A DNA stretch of 64,000 nucleotides from Halovulum marinum. GTDB taxonomy: Bacteria > Pseudomonadota > Alphaproteobacteria > Rhodobacterales > Rhodobacteraceae. Location: assembly GCF_009697225.1 (NCBI RefSeq), contig NZ_WIND01000005.1:124001-188000 (forward strand), in the 5' to 3' direction. Positions 8,305-17,284 of this stretch are shown piece by piece; positions within the stretch are counted from its first letter, which is position 1, and each line of letters starts with the position of its first letter. The notes under the pieces were generated by a model that did not search any database, had not been told where the DNA came from, and worked only from the letters and a program-made list of their open reading frames with translations. The position numbers and the translations under genes were made by a program.

Positions 8305-9453
8305 GTGCACGCGCCCTTCGCCAGCGACCCCGAACAGACCCGCGGCAGGCTGGTGGCGGAGCCGTCCTCGGCGCACCGCTCGGAGTTCCAGCGCGACCGC
8401 GACCGGATCATCCACGCTTCGGCGTTCCGCCGGCTGAAGCACAAGACCCAGGTGTTCGTCGAGCACGAGGGCGACTACTACCGCACCCGGCTGACGCATT
8501 CGATCGAGGTGGCGCAGGTGGCGCGCACGATCGCGAAGGCGCTGGGCCTGAACGAGGAACTGACCGAGGCGGTGGCGCTGGCGCACGATCTGGGCCACCC
8601 GCCGTTCGGCCACACCGGCGAGGACGCGCTGGCCGAGCTGATGGCGCCGTGGGGCGGGTTCGACCACAACGCGCAGGCGCTGAAGATCGTCACCCGGCTG
8701 GAGACGCACTACGCCGCCTTCGACGGGCTGAACCTGACCTGGGAGACGCTGGAGGGCATCGCCAAGCACAACGGTCCGGTGACCGGCGATCTGCCCTACG
8801 CGCTGGCCGAGTACGACGCCCGGCACGACCTGGAGCTGTCGACCCATGCCGGCGCCGAGGCGCAGGTGGCGGCGGTGGCGGACGATGTCGCCTACAACAA
8901 CCACGACCTGATGGACGGGCTGCGCGCCGGGCTGTTCTCGGTGGACGACATCCGCGCGCTGCCGATCGTCGGCCGCTGCTTCGCCGAGGTCGACCGACGC
9001 CACCCCGGGCTCGACCCCGACCGCCGCCGGCACGAGGCCCTGCGCCGGGTGTTCGGAGTGATGGTCGAGGACGTGATCGCCGAAAGCCGCCGGCGGCTGG
9101 CCGCGGCGGCGCCGGCCAGCGCCCAGGCGGTGCGGGATCTGGGCCGGCCGGTGGTGCGCTTTTCGGGCCCGCTCTGGTCCGACCTGCAGCAGATCCGTGC
9201 CTTCCTGTTCGCCAACATGTACCGCCATGCGCGGGTGAAGAAGATGCGGGTGACCTCGGCCCGCGTGGTGCGCGAGCTGTTCGCCGCCTACATGGCCGCG
9301 CCCGAAAGCCTGCCCGCGGGCTGGAACGCGCACGCGCTGTCGGGCGACGAGACCCGGCTGGCGCGCGCGGTCTGCGACTATATCGCCGGGATGACCGACC
9401 GCTTCGCCTACAACGAGCACCGCCGCATCTGCGGGGACCGAACCTGGCGCTGA
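8305..9453 (+). CDS. dgt: deoxyguanosinetriphosphate triphosphohydrolase-like protein
   Basis: The 382-residue protein is an HD-domain dNTP triphosphohydrolase. The metal site reads FRRLKHKTQVF, then RTRLTHSIEVAQ (H), AHDLGHPPFGHTGE (HD), and ADDVAYNNHDLMDG (D). These enzymes hydrolyse dGTP and other dNTPs to nucleoside and triphosphate and so control dNTP pools. The GTG start is preceded by CGGAGA. argS follows by 65 bp on the same strand; dgt-argS adjacency is common in Rhodobacterales. Confidence 0.9.
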   Translation: MHAPFASDPEQTRGRLVAEPSSAHRSEFQRDRDRIIHASAFRRLKHKTQVFVEHEGDYYRTRLTHSIEVAQVARTIAKALGLNEELTEAVALAHDLGHPPFGHTGEDALAELMAPWGGFDHNAQALKIVTRLETHYAAFDGLNLTWETLEGIAKHNGPVTGDLPYALAEYDARHDLELSTHAGAEAQVAAVADDVAYNNHDLMDGLRAGLFSVDDIRALPIVGRCFAEVDRRHPGLDPDRRRHEALRRVFGVMVEDVIAESRRRLAAAAPASAQAVRDLGRPVVRFSGPLWSDLQQIRAFLFANMYRHARVKKMRVTSARVVRELFAAYMAAPESLPAGWNAHALSGDETRLARAVCDYIAGMTDRFAYNEHRRICGDRTWR

Positions 9454-9518
9454 TGCCTGTGGCAGCGCCGCCGCCGCTGTGCTAGGTCGCGCACCGCAGC
9501 ATTGACCGGAATCCTGAC

Positions 9519-11261
9519 ATGAACCTCTTCGCCGAGATCCGCACCGCCGTTATCGCCGCCCTGAACGCGATGGTCGCCGCAGGCCGCCTGCCCGAGGGGC
9601 TGGACCTGGGCAATGTCGCCGTCGAGCCGCCGCGCGACCCGGCGCACGGCGACATGGCGACGAACGCGGCGATGGTGCTGGCCAGGCCGGCGAGGATGAA
9701 GCCGCGCGACATCGCCGAGGCGCTGGCCGGGGCGCTGGCCGAGGATCCGCGCATCGCCGAAGCGACGGTCGCCGGGCCCGGGTTCCTGAACTTGCGGCTG
9801 CAGCCGGCGCTGTGGCAGGCGGTGGCGCCGGCGGCGATCCGGGCGGGCGCGGATTTCGGCCGCTCGGACATGGGCACCGGCGTGAAGGTGAACGTGGAAT
9901 ACGTCTCGGCCAACCCGACCGGCCCGCTGCACGTCGGCCACACGCGCGGCGCGGTGTTCGGCGACGCGCTGGCCGGGCTGCTGGATTTCGCCGGCTACGA
10001 CGTGACCCGCGAATACTACATCAACGACGGCGGCGGCCAGGTCGACACGCTCGCCCGGTCGGTCTACCTGCGCTACCTCGAGGCGCACGGCCACGAGGTG
10101 GAGTTTCCCGACGGCACCTATCCCGGCGACTACCTGGTGCCGGTGGGCGCGGCGCTGAAGGCGAAGGTCGGCGACGCCTATCTGGACCGGGGCGAGGACG
10201 TCTGGCTGGCCGAGATCCGCGAATTCGCCACCGACGCGATGATGGAGCTGATCCGCGCCGACCTGGCCGCGCTGGGCGTGCGCATGGACGTGTTCTTCAG
10301 CGAGAAGTCGCTGTACGGCACCGGCCGGATCGAGGCCGCGCTGAAGGCGCTTGAGGACAGGGGGCTGCTGTACGTCGGCGTGCTGGAGCCGCCGAAGGGC
10401 AAGCTGCCCGACGACTGGGAGGCGCGCGAGCAGACGCTGTTCCGCTCGACCGAGCATGGCGACGACACCGACCGGCCGGTGCGGAAGTCCGACGGCAGCT
10501 GGACCTATTTCGCCCCCGACATCGCCTATCACTACGACAAGGTCACGCGCGGCTTCGACCAGCTGATCGACGTGTTCGGCGCCGACCACGGCGGCTATGT
10601 CAAGCGGATGAAGGCGGCCGTGTCCGCCCTGTCGGACGGAAGGGTGCCGCTGGACATCAAGCTGACCCAGCTGGTGCGGCTGATGAAGGGCGGGCAGGAA
10701 TTCAAGATGTCCAAGCGGGCGGGGACCTTCGTCACCCTGCGCGACGTGATCGACCAGGTCGGGCCCGACGTGACCCGTTTCGTGATGCTGACCCGGAAGA
10801 ACGACGCGACGCTGGACTTCGACTTCGACAAGGCGACCGAGCAGTCCAGGGACAACCCGGTGTTCTATGTGCAGTACGCGCATGCGCGGGTGTGCTCGGC
10901 ACTGCGCCGCGCGGCCGAGGCGGGTTTCGCCACCGACGACGCCGCGCTGGCCGACGCCCCGGTCAGGGATCTGGCCGATCCGGACGAGCTGGCGCTGCTG
11001 AAGAAGCTGGGCGAATGGCCGCGCCAGGTCGAAGGCGCGGCGCAGGCGCACGAGCCGCACCGGATCGCCTTCTACCTGTACGATCTGGCCAGCGCCTATC
11101 ATGCGTTGCAGCATCGTGGTAAGCTCGACCCGGACTTGCGTTTTGTCCGTGCCGACGTACCCGAGGTAACGAGGGCCCGGCTTGCCATGATTCGCGCGAC
11201 TGCCGTTGTTATCGCGGCAGGGTTGGGTATTCTTGGCGTCACACCGGTCGAAGACATGTAA
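9519..11261 (+). CDS. argS: arginyl-tRNA synthetase
   Basis: The 580-residue class I synthetase has an N-terminal additional domain (1-110), the HIGH-like signature [18 protein letters not shown], the catalytic KMSK-like [10 protein letters not shown] near 400, and the helical DALR anticodon-binding domain at the C-terminus ending in [12 protein letters not shown]. It charges tRNA-Arg in the cytoplasm. The last 50 codons look unlike the rest: GTA, TTG, CTT, ATT, GTT and ACA codons appear where the gene otherwise uses G/C-ending ones. This probably reflects promoter or operator signals for the SPOR gene buried in the 3' end. Confidence 0.95.
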   Translation: MNLFAEIRTAVIAALNAMVAAGRLPEGLDLGNVAVEPPRDPAHGDMATNAAMVLARPARMKPRDIAEALAGALAEDPRIAEATVAGPGFLNLRLQPALWQAVAPAAIRAGADFGRSDMGTGVKVNVEYVSANPTGPLHVGHTRGAVFGDALAGLLDFAGYDVTREYYINDGGGQVDTLARSVYLRYLEAHGHEVEFPDGTYPGDYLVPVGAALKAKVGDAYLDRGEDVWLAEIREFATDAMMELIRADLAALGVRMDVFFSEKSLYGTGRIEAALKALEDRGLLYVGVLEPPKGKLPDDWEAREQTLFRSTEHGDDTDRPVRKSDGSWTYFAPDIAYHYDKVTRGFDQLIDVFGADHGGYVKRMKAAVSALSDGRVPLDIKLTQLVRLMKGGQEFKMSKRAGTFVTLRDVIDQVGPDVTRFVMLTRKNDATLDFDFDKATEQSRDNPVFYVQYAHARVCSALRRAAEAGFATDDAALADAPVRDLADPDELALLKKLGEWPRQVEGAAQAHEPHRIAFYLYDLASAYHALQHRGKLDPDLRFVRADVPEVTRARLAMIRATAVVIAAGLGILGVTPVEDM

Positions 11262-11310
11262 AATGTACATTTTGGTGTTGGGCAAATCGCTACCCCCATA
11301 TACAGTGGGG
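11260..11310 (+). promoter_or_regulatory. Palindrome and promoter before the SPOR-nagZ-scpAB genes
   Basis: A perfect 14-bp palindrome AAAATGTACATTTT (11260-11273) overlaps the argS stop codon. It is followed by a possible sigma-70 promoter: GTTGGG (11277-11282) or TTGGGC, and TATACA (11299-11304) with a 15-16 bp spacer. The palindrome just upstream of the -35 would suit a DNA-binding regulator. The stretch is much more AT-rich than its surroundings. Confidence 0.5.
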
Positions 11311-11330
11311 CGAGGCAGAGGCGAGCAGGA

Positions 11331-12224
11331 ATGCAAGACGCGTATTACGACGAATTCGCCGAGGAGGGTGAACCGCAGGGCCTGAGACGGGTCCTGTTCC
11401 TGTATTTCAAGTGGGGCGGCGCGGTGCTGTCGCTGATGGTGCTCGGGCTGCTGGTCCTGTGGGCCTACCGCCTGGGCGTGCGCGACGCGAACGAGATCCC
11501 GGTCATCCAGGCGATGGAGCGCCCGGCACGGATCCTGCCCGAGGATCCGGGCGGCGAGGAGGTCGCCCACCAGGGGCTCGAGGTGAACGAGATCCTGGCC
11601 GGCAACGAGGCGCAGCGGCCGGGCGGTGCCAGCCTGGCCCCGGCGGTGCTGTCGCTGGACCGCGGCGACGACCCGGCGCCGGCCGCCGACGCCGATGCGC
11701 AGGCCGCCGACGCCGGCACGGGCGAGGCCGACGGCGATCCGGTCGCCGAAACCATCCTTTCGCTGCTGACCGCCGAGAACAGCGAGGCCGCGCCGGGCCA
11801 GGAGGCCGAGGCCGACGGTATTTCCGCGGCCGACGGTCGCGGCCGCCCGCGGCCGCGGGTCCGCCCCGAGACGCTGGGCCTCGACACCGCGCGCGCCCGC
11901 ATCACCGCCCCGCGCGAGCAGACCCGCAGCGCCGCGCTGGCCGCGGCGCCGGTCGATCCCGAGAACCTGGCCGCCGGCACCCGGCTGGTGCAGCTGGGCG
12001 CGTTCGACACGCCCGAGCAGGCGCAGGCGCAGTGGAACCGTCTGCTGGGCGGGCATTCCGACCTGCTTGGCTCGAAACAATACTATGTGCAGCGCGCCGA
12101 ATCGAACGGCCGGGTCTATTTCCGGCTGCGGGCGCTGGGCTTCGAAGGCGGCGCCAGCCAGCGCGCGCTGTGCGAGGCGCTGGTGGCGCGCGCGCTGGAA
12201 TGCATCCCGGTGACGGTGCGCTGA
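11331..12224 (+). CDS. SPOR-domain membrane protein
   Basis: The 297-residue protein has a short cytoplasmic N-terminus, one membrane helix (GGAVLSLMVLGLLVLWAYRLG, about 28-48), a long Ala/Asp/Glu-rich periplasmic linker, and a C-terminal SPOR domain (from AAGTRLVQLGAFDTPEQAQAQW to the end). SPOR domains bind denuded glycan strands at the septum, so a division or envelope role is expected. It lies between argS and nagZ, an order kept across Rhodobacterales; the link to peptidoglycan turnover with NagZ is inference. Confidence 0.88.
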   Translation: MQDAYYDEFAEEGEPQGLRRVLFLYFKWGGAVLSLMVLGLLVLWAYRLGVRDANEIPVIQAMERPARILPEDPGGEEVAHQGLEVNEILAGNEAQRPGGASLAPAVLSLDRGDDPAPAADADAQAADAGTGEADGDPVAETILSLLTAENSEAAPGQEAEADGISAADGRGRPRPRVRPETLGLDTARARITAPREQTRSAALAAAPVDPENLAAGTRLVQLGAFDTPEQAQAQWNRLLGGHSDLLGSKQYYVQRAESNGRVYFRLRALGFEGGASQRALCEALVARALECIPVTVR

Positions 12225-12225
12225 A

Positions 12226-13245
12226 GTGAGCGCCCGCGCCGCGATCCTCGGCTGCTCGGGGCCGGTCCTGACCCGCGCGGAAGCCCGTTTCTTCGCCAGC
12301 TCCGACCCCTGGGGCTTCATCCTGTTCGCCCGCAACGTCGAGACCCCGGCGCAGGTCCGTGCGCTGGTCCGCGACCTGCGCGGCGCGGTCGGCCGCGAGG
12401 CGCCGGTGCTGATCGACCAGGAAGGCGGCCGCGTGGCGCGGCTGACGCCGCCGCACTGGACCGGCTGGGACAATGCCGAAAGCTTTCTGGCCCGCTTTGC
12501 CGGCCCGCGCGAGCGCGTGGCGGCGATGCGGCTGCGCTACCACGTGATCGGTACCGAGCTGGCGTTGCTGGGGATCGACGTGAACTGCGCCCCGATGGTC
12601 GACATCGCGCGGCCCGAAACGCACGTGGCGATTCGCCAGCGGCTGTACGGCGCCGCGCCGGACGCGGTGGCGACGCTGGGCCGCGCGGTGGCCGACGGGC
12701 TGGCGGCGGGCGGCGTGCTGCCGGTGCTCAAGCACGTTCCCGGCCACGGCCGGACGCCGCTCGACAGCCATCTGTCGCTGCCGGTGGTCGACGCCCCCCG
12801 AGACCTGCTGGAGGCAGAGGATTTCGCGCCGTTCCGCGCCCTTGCCGACCTGCCGCTGGGGATGACCGCGCACATCGTCTATGCCGCGCTCGACGCCGAA
12901 CGCCCGGCGACGACCTCGCCGGCGGTGCTGGCCGCGATCCGCGCGGACATCGGCTTCCGCGGCGCGCTGATGTCTGACGATCTGTCGATGGGCGCGCTCA
13001 GCGGCACGCTGGACGCGCGCGCGGCGGCGGCGATCGCCGCTGGCTGCGATCTGGCACTGCACTGCAACGGCGATGCCGACGAGATGCGCGCGGTGATGGG
13101 CGCGGCGCCGCGCCTTGCCGGCGCCGCGCTGGCCCGGACCGACGCGGCGTTGGCCGCCCGCGCCGCGCTGCAGCCGGTGCCGATCGACGTGCCGGCGGCG
13201 CTGCAGCAGATCGACGATCTGGCCAGGGGAGTGCCCGTTGCCTGA
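12226..13245 (+). CDS. nagZ: beta-N-acetylhexosaminidase NagZ
   Basis: The 339-residue GH3 enzyme removes GlcNAc from anhydro-muropeptides in the cytoplasm during cell-wall recycling. Signatures are LIDQEGGRVARL, the family motif KHVPGHGRTPLDSHLSLPVV (His and Asp of the catalytic loop), and the nucleophile Asp in LMSDDLSMGAL near 247. The start is a GTG one base after the stop of the SPOR gene. It overlaps the start of scpA by 8 bp. Confidence 0.92.
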   Translation: MSARAAILGCSGPVLTRAEARFFASSDPWGFILFARNVETPAQVRALVRDLRGAVGREAPVLIDQEGGRVARLTPPHWTGWDNAESFLARFAGPRERVAAMRLRYHVIGTELALLGIDVNCAPMVDIARPETHVAIRQRLYGAAPDAVATLGRAVADGLAAGGVLPVLKHVPGHGRTPLDSHLSLPVVDAPRDLLEAEDFAPFRALADLPLGMTAHIVYAALDAERPATTSPAVLAAIRADIGFRGALMSDDLSMGALSGTLDARAAAAIAAGCDLALHCNGDADEMRAVMGAAPRLAGAALARTDAALAARAALQPVPIDVPAALQQIDDLARGVPVA

Positions 13246-14026
13246 CGATTTCGCACCTGAATTCGATACCGCGCAGCGCCTGGCCGCCGAGGCGCTGGTG
13301 GTCGATGTCGACGGCTACGAGGGGCCGCTGGATCTGCTGCTGACGCTGTCGCGCACGCAGAAGGTGGACCTGCGCCGGATCTCGGTTCTGGCGCTGGCCG
13401 AGCAGTACCTGCGTTTCGTCGACGCCGCCAAGCGGCTGCGGATCGAACTGGCCGCCGACTACCTGGTGATGGCGGCGTGGCTGGCGTTCCTGAAGTCGCG
13501 GCTGCTGCTGCCGCCCGACCCGACCGAGGACGGCCCCTCGGGCGAGGAGCTGGCCGCGCACCTGGCGTTCCAGCTGGAGCGGCTGGAGGCGATGCGCCGC
13601 GCCGCCGCGCAGCTTATGGGCCGCGACCGGCTGGGCCGCGACATGTTCGCGCGCGGCGAGCCGCAGGCCACCAGCGAGCGGCGCAAGATCACCTATGAGG
13701 CGACGCTGCTGGAACTGATGAAGGCCTATGCCCGGATCAAGACCCGCGACGATTTCCAGCCGTTCCACCTGAACCGCGGCCCGGTCTACACCATGGAGCA
13801 GGCGCTGGAGCGGATGCGCGCGCTGGTCGGCGCCGCCGTCGAGTGGCGCGACATCGCCAGCTTCCTGCCCGAGGGCTGGCAGGTGAACCCGAAGAAGCGC
13901 CGTTCGGCCATGGCCGCGACCTTCGCCGCCTCGCTGGAACTGGCCAAGCGCGGCCGGGTCGAGCTGCGGCAGGAAAGCGCGTTCGCGCCGATCACCCTGC
14001 GCGCGCGCCCGGACGCCACGGAATGA
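13238..14026 (+). CDS. scpA: segregation and condensation protein A
   Basis: ScpA is the kleisin that bridges the SMC dimer and, with ScpB, forms the condensin complex for chromosome segregation. The 262-residue protein has the typical start VDGYEGPLDLLLTLSRTQKVDL, the central AADYLVMAAWLAFLKSRLLLP and a C-terminal winged helix. The start is inferred to be the TTG at 13238 (MPDDFAPEFDTAQ), seven bases after AGGGGAG and inside the nagZ 3' end; no ATG or GTG lies nearby in frame. The stop overlaps the scpB ATG. Confidence 0.88.
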   Translation: MPDDFAPEFDTAQRLAAEALVVDVDGYEGPLDLLLTLSRTQKVDLRRISVLALAEQYLRFVDAAKRLRIELAADYLVMAAWLAFLKSRLLLPPDPTEDGPSGEELAAHLAFQLERLEAMRRAAAQLMGRDRLGRDMFARGEPQATSERRKITYEATLLELMKAYARIKTRDDFQPFHLNRGPVYTMEQALERMRALVGAAVEWRDIASFLPEGWQVNPKKRRSAMAATFAASLELAKRGRVELRQESAFAPITLRARPDATE

Positions 14027-14703
14027 ACGACGAGACCGGGGAGAAGTCCGCGGGCGGCGTCGGCACACTGTTCGAGGCGCCGCCGCTGGCCGAGCAGGAG
14101 CGCATGGTCGAGGCGATCCTGTTCGCCGCGCAGAAGCCGCAGACACTGCGCGAGATCGCCGCCCGGATGCCGCACGGCTCGGACCCGGGCGCGGCGGTCG
14201 AGCAGCTGCGCAGGCGCTACGACGGGCGCGGCGTGCGGCTGGTAAAGATCGGCGACGCGGTCGCGTTCCGCACCGCCCCCGACCTCGGTTTCCTGATGAG
14301 CCGCGAGGTCGAGGAGACCCGCAAGCTGTCGCGCGCCGCGATCGAGACGCTGGCGATCATCGCCTACCACCAGCCCGTCACCCGCGCCGAGATCGAGGAG
14401 ATCCGCGGCGTTTCGGTGTCGCGCGGTACCATCGATCTGTTGCTGGAGCTGGACTGGATCCGGCTCGGCCGGCGCCGCCAGACCCCGGGGCGGCCGGTGA
14501 CCTTCACGGTGACGCCCGCGTTCCTGGACCATTTCGGGCTGGAAAGCGCCAAGGACCTGCCGGGGATCAAGGAACTGCGCGAGGCCGGGTTGCTGGACAA
14601 CCGGCCGATGCCGGGCAGCCTGGGCGCGCGCGGCGACGGCGACGGCGACGAGACGGACGCGGGCGACGAAGGCGACGAGGAACAGGACGACATGTTCGAC
14701 TGA
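14023..14703 (+). CDS. scpB: segregation and condensation protein B
   Basis: ScpB partners ScpA and SMC. The 226-residue protein has tandem winged-helix domains with LAEQERMVEAILFAAQKPQTL, KLSRAAIETLAIIAYHQPVTRAEIEEIRGVSVSRGTIDLLLELDWI and a conserved RRQTPGRPVTFTVT loop. The tail is rich in Asp, Glu and Gly. The ATGA overlap with scpA implies coupled translation. It ends the argS-to-scpB plus-strand run. Confidence 0.93.
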   Translation: MNDETGEKSAGGVGTLFEAPPLAEQERMVEAILFAAQKPQTLREIAARMPHGSDPGAAVEQLRRRYDGRGVRLVKIGDAVAFRTAPDLGFLMSREVEETRKLSRAAIETLAIIAYHQPVTRAEIEEIRGVSVSRGTIDLLLELDWIRLGRRRQTPGRPVTFTVTPAFLDHFGLESAKDLPGIKELREAGLLDNRPMPGSLGARGDGDGDETDAGDEGDEEQDDMFD

Positions 14704-14720
14704 ACCGGCCGGGGCGGGCG

Positions 14721-15812
14721 CTAGGCGGTCCGGAAGTGCTTGGACAGCTTCAGACCCTGGCCCTGGTAGTTCGACTTCAGGTCCGCGCCGTAAAGCCGCC
14801 CGGGGCGCTCGGACATCCGCTCGTAGACCAGCCGGCCGACGATCTGGCCGTGCTCCAGCGCGAACGGCGCCTCGTGGCAGCGCACTTCCAGCACCCCGCG
14901 AGAGCCGTGGCCGCCGGCGGCGGCATGGCCGAATCCGGGATCGAAGAAGCCGGCATAATGCACCCGGAACTCGCCCACCATGGCCAGATAGGGCGCCATC
15001 TCGGCGGCGCAGTCCGGCGGCACGTGCACCGACTCGCGGCTGACCAGGATGTAGAACGCGCCGGGGTCGAGGATGATCCGCCCGTCGCGGGCGTGCACCG
15101 GCTCCCAGAAATCGTCGATCGCGTAGTGGTTCAGCCTGTCCAGGTCGATCAGGCCGGTGTGCGGCTTGGCGCGGTAGCCGACGATGCCGCCGTCGCGCTG
15201 GCGCAGGTCGACCGAGAACCCGAGCCCGTTGTCGATGTGCGCCGGCCCGTCCACCAGCTGGTTGCGGGCGTGCAGTTCGCGCAGCGCGGCGTCGTCCAGC
15301 TCGGCCCGGCCGCGGCGGAAACGGATCTGGTTCAGCCGCATCCCCGGCCGCGCCAGCACCGAGAAGCTGCGCGGCGAGACCTCGGCGTAGAGCGGCCCGT
15401 CGTAGCCGGCGTCGATCCGGTCGAACTCGGTGCCGCGGTCGGTGATCAGCCGGGTGAACAGGTCCAGCCGTCCGGTCGAGGACTTGGCGTTCGCCACCGC
15501 CGTCACGTCGTCCGGCAGCGACAGCCGCTCCATCAGCGGCACCAGGTAGACGCAGCCCTTCTCCAGCACCGCGCCGGGGCCGAGGTCGATCTCGTGCATG
15601 GCGAACTGGTCGAGCCGGTCGGCCAGCGTCGCCTCGGCCCCCGGCAGGAACGAGGCGCGCACCCGCCAGGCGCGGGCGCCGAGCCGCAGGTCGAGGCTGG
15701 CGGGCTGGATCTGGTCGGCAGCCGGGGCGCGGTCGAGGCCGATCGCGCCGCTGTCGATCATCGCCGCGATCTGGCGGTCGGCCAGCACCCCCTGGCCGGT
15801 CGGGTCGGTCAT
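14721..15812 (-). CDS. dcd: 2'-deoxycytidine 5'-triphosphate deaminase, double-length
   Basis: The 363-residue protein is about twice the usual Dcd length (about 190). It holds two copies of the trimeric dUTPase/Dcd fold. The first has IQPASLDLRLG and ANAKSSTGRLDLFTRLITDRG; the second has YILVSRESVHVPPDCAAEMAPY and VHYAGFFDPGFG, with EVRCHEAPFALEHGQIVGRL. Dcd deaminates dCTP to dUTP for dTMP synthesis. This long form is the usual version in Rhodobacterales and other Alphaproteobacteria. It is preceded by the tRNA-Pro terminator. Confidence 0.88.
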   Translation of the reverse strand: MTDPTGQGVLADRQIAAMIDSGAIGLDRAPAADQIQPASLDLRLGARAWRVRASFLPGAEATLADRLDQFAMHEIDLGPGAVLEKGCVYLVPLMERLSLPDDVTAVANAKSSTGRLDLFTRLITDRGTEFDRIDAGYDGPLYAEVSPRSFSVLARPGMRLNQIRFRRGRAELDDAALRELHARNQLVDGPAHIDNGLGFSVDLRQRDGGIVGYRAKPHTGLIDLDRLNHYAIDDFWEPVHARDGRIILDPGAFYILVSRESVHVPPDCAAEMAPYLAMVGEFRVHYAGFFDPGFGHAAAGGHGSRGVLEVRCHEAPFALEHGQIVGRLVYERMSERPGRLYGADLKSNYQGQGLKLSKHFRTA

Positions 15813-15836
15813 CGGCGGCCCCGCGGTTCGGTTGCG

Positions 15837-15869
15837 AAAAGGGCGCCGGAGCGATGTGCTCCGGCGCCC
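15837..15869 (-). terminator. Rho-independent terminator after tRNA-Pro
   Basis: A perfect 12-bp stem (GGGCGCCGGAGC and GCTCCGGCGCCC, 15841-15852 and 15858-15869) with a 5-base loop is followed on the minus strand by TTTT (15837-15840). It lies just downstream of tRNA-Pro and upstream of dcd. Confidence 0.85.
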
Positions 15870-15879
15870 TGGAATGAGG

Positions 15880-15956
15880 TGGTCGGGCTAGCGAGATTCG
15901 AACTCACGACCTTTCGTCCCCCAGACGAACGCGCTACCAGACTGCGCTATAGCCCG
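15880..15956 (-). tRNA. tRNA-Pro(GGG)
   Basis: The minus strand folds as a 77-nt tRNA. The acceptor stem is CGGGCTA/TAGCCCG with encoded ACCA. The D-arm is GCGC-AGTCTGGTA-GCGC. The anticodon stem TTCGT/ACGAA encloses CTGGGGG, giving anticodon GGG (codons CCC and CCU). The T-arm is GTGAG-TTCGAAT-CTCGC. It may be read through from the MerR gene 44 bp upstream. Confidence 0.95.
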
Positions 15957-16000
15957 ACGAGCCGCTGTTATACCCGCCTGAGCCGTGGCTGCAAGACGCA

Positions 16001-16858
16001 TCAGCGCAGGGTCGCGGCCATTTTTTCGCGCAGCGCCTCGAGCTTTCCGAGGATCCGCCGCAGTTCCTCGGTGCGCGCGGCGCGGGCCGGATCGGGCGGG
16101 AACGGGCGGCGGTCGCGCTTCTCGGCGTGGCTGAACAGGTCGACCTGGGTGTCGCCGCGCGGCTGCCGGCCCGGACCCGGCAGCGCCGCGTCGGGAAAGC
16201 TGCGCATCGGCGGCGCGTCGGGGCGGGACGGGGCGGCGGGCTGGGCGGCGGGCTGGGCGGTTTCAGGCGTATCCTGCGCGCCGGGCTCGTCCGGCACGTC
16301 CCGCGGCGCGGCGTCGTCCGGCACGTCGTCGTCCGGCACGTCGTCATCCGGCCCGAGCACCGCGAACGGCGCTTCGGGCGCCTCCGGTCGGCCGGCCGCG
16401 GGCGGTTCGGGCTGATCCATGCTGTCATCCTCGGGCTCGGCCCAGAAGGGCGCTTCGGGCACCGGCTCGGGGCGGGTGTCGTCCGGCTCGGGCACGAATT
16501 CGGGCACGAACTCGGCGGCGGGCGCGGCGGCAGGGCGGCGCAGCGGCGGGTCCTGCGGGGCATGGATCGGGTCGCGCTGCGGCTCCAGCCGGCCCAGTTC
16601 GGTGACGTGCTTGACGCCGCGCTCGCGCAGGATCTTCTGCACGCCCTTGATCGTCATGCCGTCGTGGTAGAGCAGGTCGCGGATGCCGCGCAGCAGGTCG
16701 ATGTCCAGCGGGCGGTAATAGCGGCGGCCGCCGCCGCGCTTCACCGGCTTGATCTGGGTGAAGCGGCTTTCCCAGAAGCGCAGCACGTGCGCCGGGATCT
16801 CGAGGATCTCGGCGACCTCGCTGATCGTGCGAAAGGCATCGGGAGATTTGCGAACCAC
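16001..16858 (-). CDS. MerR-family transcriptional regulator
   Basis: The 285-residue protein has an N-terminal MerR winged helix ([26 protein letters not shown], then [22 protein letters not shown]) in residues 10-80. A very long Pro/Asp/Glu-rich low-complexity middle follows, then a C-terminal helical segment ([24 protein letters not shown]) that could be a coiled coil. The sensor is unknown. This regulator sits downstream of ihfA in the plsX-fabH-ihfA run, as in many Alphaproteobacteria. The start is a GTG; no strong Shine-Dalgarno is visible. Confidence 0.85.
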   Translation of the reverse strand: MVRKSPDAFRTISEVAEILEIPAHVLRFWESRFTQIKPVKRGGGRRYYRPLDIDLLRGIRDLLYHDGMTIKGVQKILRERGVKHVTELGRLEPQRDPIHAPQDPPLRRPAAAPAAEFVPEFVPEPDDTRPEPVPEAPFWAEPEDDSMDQPEPPAAGRPEAPEAPFAVLGPDDDVPDDDVPDDAAPRDVPDEPGAQDTPETAQPAAQPAAPSRPDAPPMRSFPDAALPGPGRQPRGDTQVDLFSHAEKRDRRPFPPDPARAARTEELRRILGKLEALREKMAATLR

Positions 16859-16876
16859 CTTCTATGGGTCCGGGCG

Positions 16877-17179
16877 TCAGCGCTTGTTGCCCGCGTCCAC
16901 CCGTTCCTTCATCAGGTGCGAGGGACGGAAGGTCAGCACCCGGCGGGGCGAGATCGGCACTTCCTCTCCGGTCTTGGGATTGCGGCCCATGCGCGCCGAC
17001 TTGGTGCGGACGTTGAAGGTGCCGAAGGACGAGATCTTCACGCTCTCGCCGCCCGCAAGCGCGTCCGAGATGTGCCGGAGCACGGACTCCACCAGTTCGG
17101 CGGACTCGTTGCGGGACAGACCCACCTCGCGAAATACCGCTTCGGCCAGATCCATCCGCGTAAGGGTGGATTCGCTCAT
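16877..17179 (-). CDS. ihfA: integration host factor subunit alpha
   Basis: The 100-residue HU/IHF protein starts [20 protein letters not shown] and contains [31 protein letters not shown], the DNA-bending beta arm with the intercalating proline in NPKTGE. IHF alpha pairs with IhfB and bends DNA sharply at specific sites. A second ATG directly upstream (17182) is possible; GGGAG seven bases before 17179 favours this start. It precedes the MerR gene. Confidence 0.92.
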   Translation of the reverse strand: MSESTLTRMDLAEAVFREVGLSRNESAELVESVLRHISDALAGGESVKISSFGTFNVRTKSARMGRNPKTGEEVPISPRRVLTFRPSHLMKERVDAGNKR

Positions 17180-17213
17180 CATCGCGCTCCCGATTTCAGC
17201 CCGGTGCGCGCGA

Positions 17214-17242
17214 CGTTAGTTGGATTCGCAAAAGCGAGTCAA
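17214..17242 (-). promoter_or_regulatory. Probable ihfA promoter
   Basis: On the minus strand TTGACT (17242-17237) is followed after 17 bp by CTAACG (17219-17214), about 35 bp upstream of the ihfA start. The -35 is near-consensus and the -10 is weak. It would let ihfA-merR be transcribed apart from plsX-fabH. Confidence 0.45.
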
Positions 17243-17284
17243 TATCAGGGGGTTGGCTGGCCAAATTCAGGCGGGGATCGAAAG

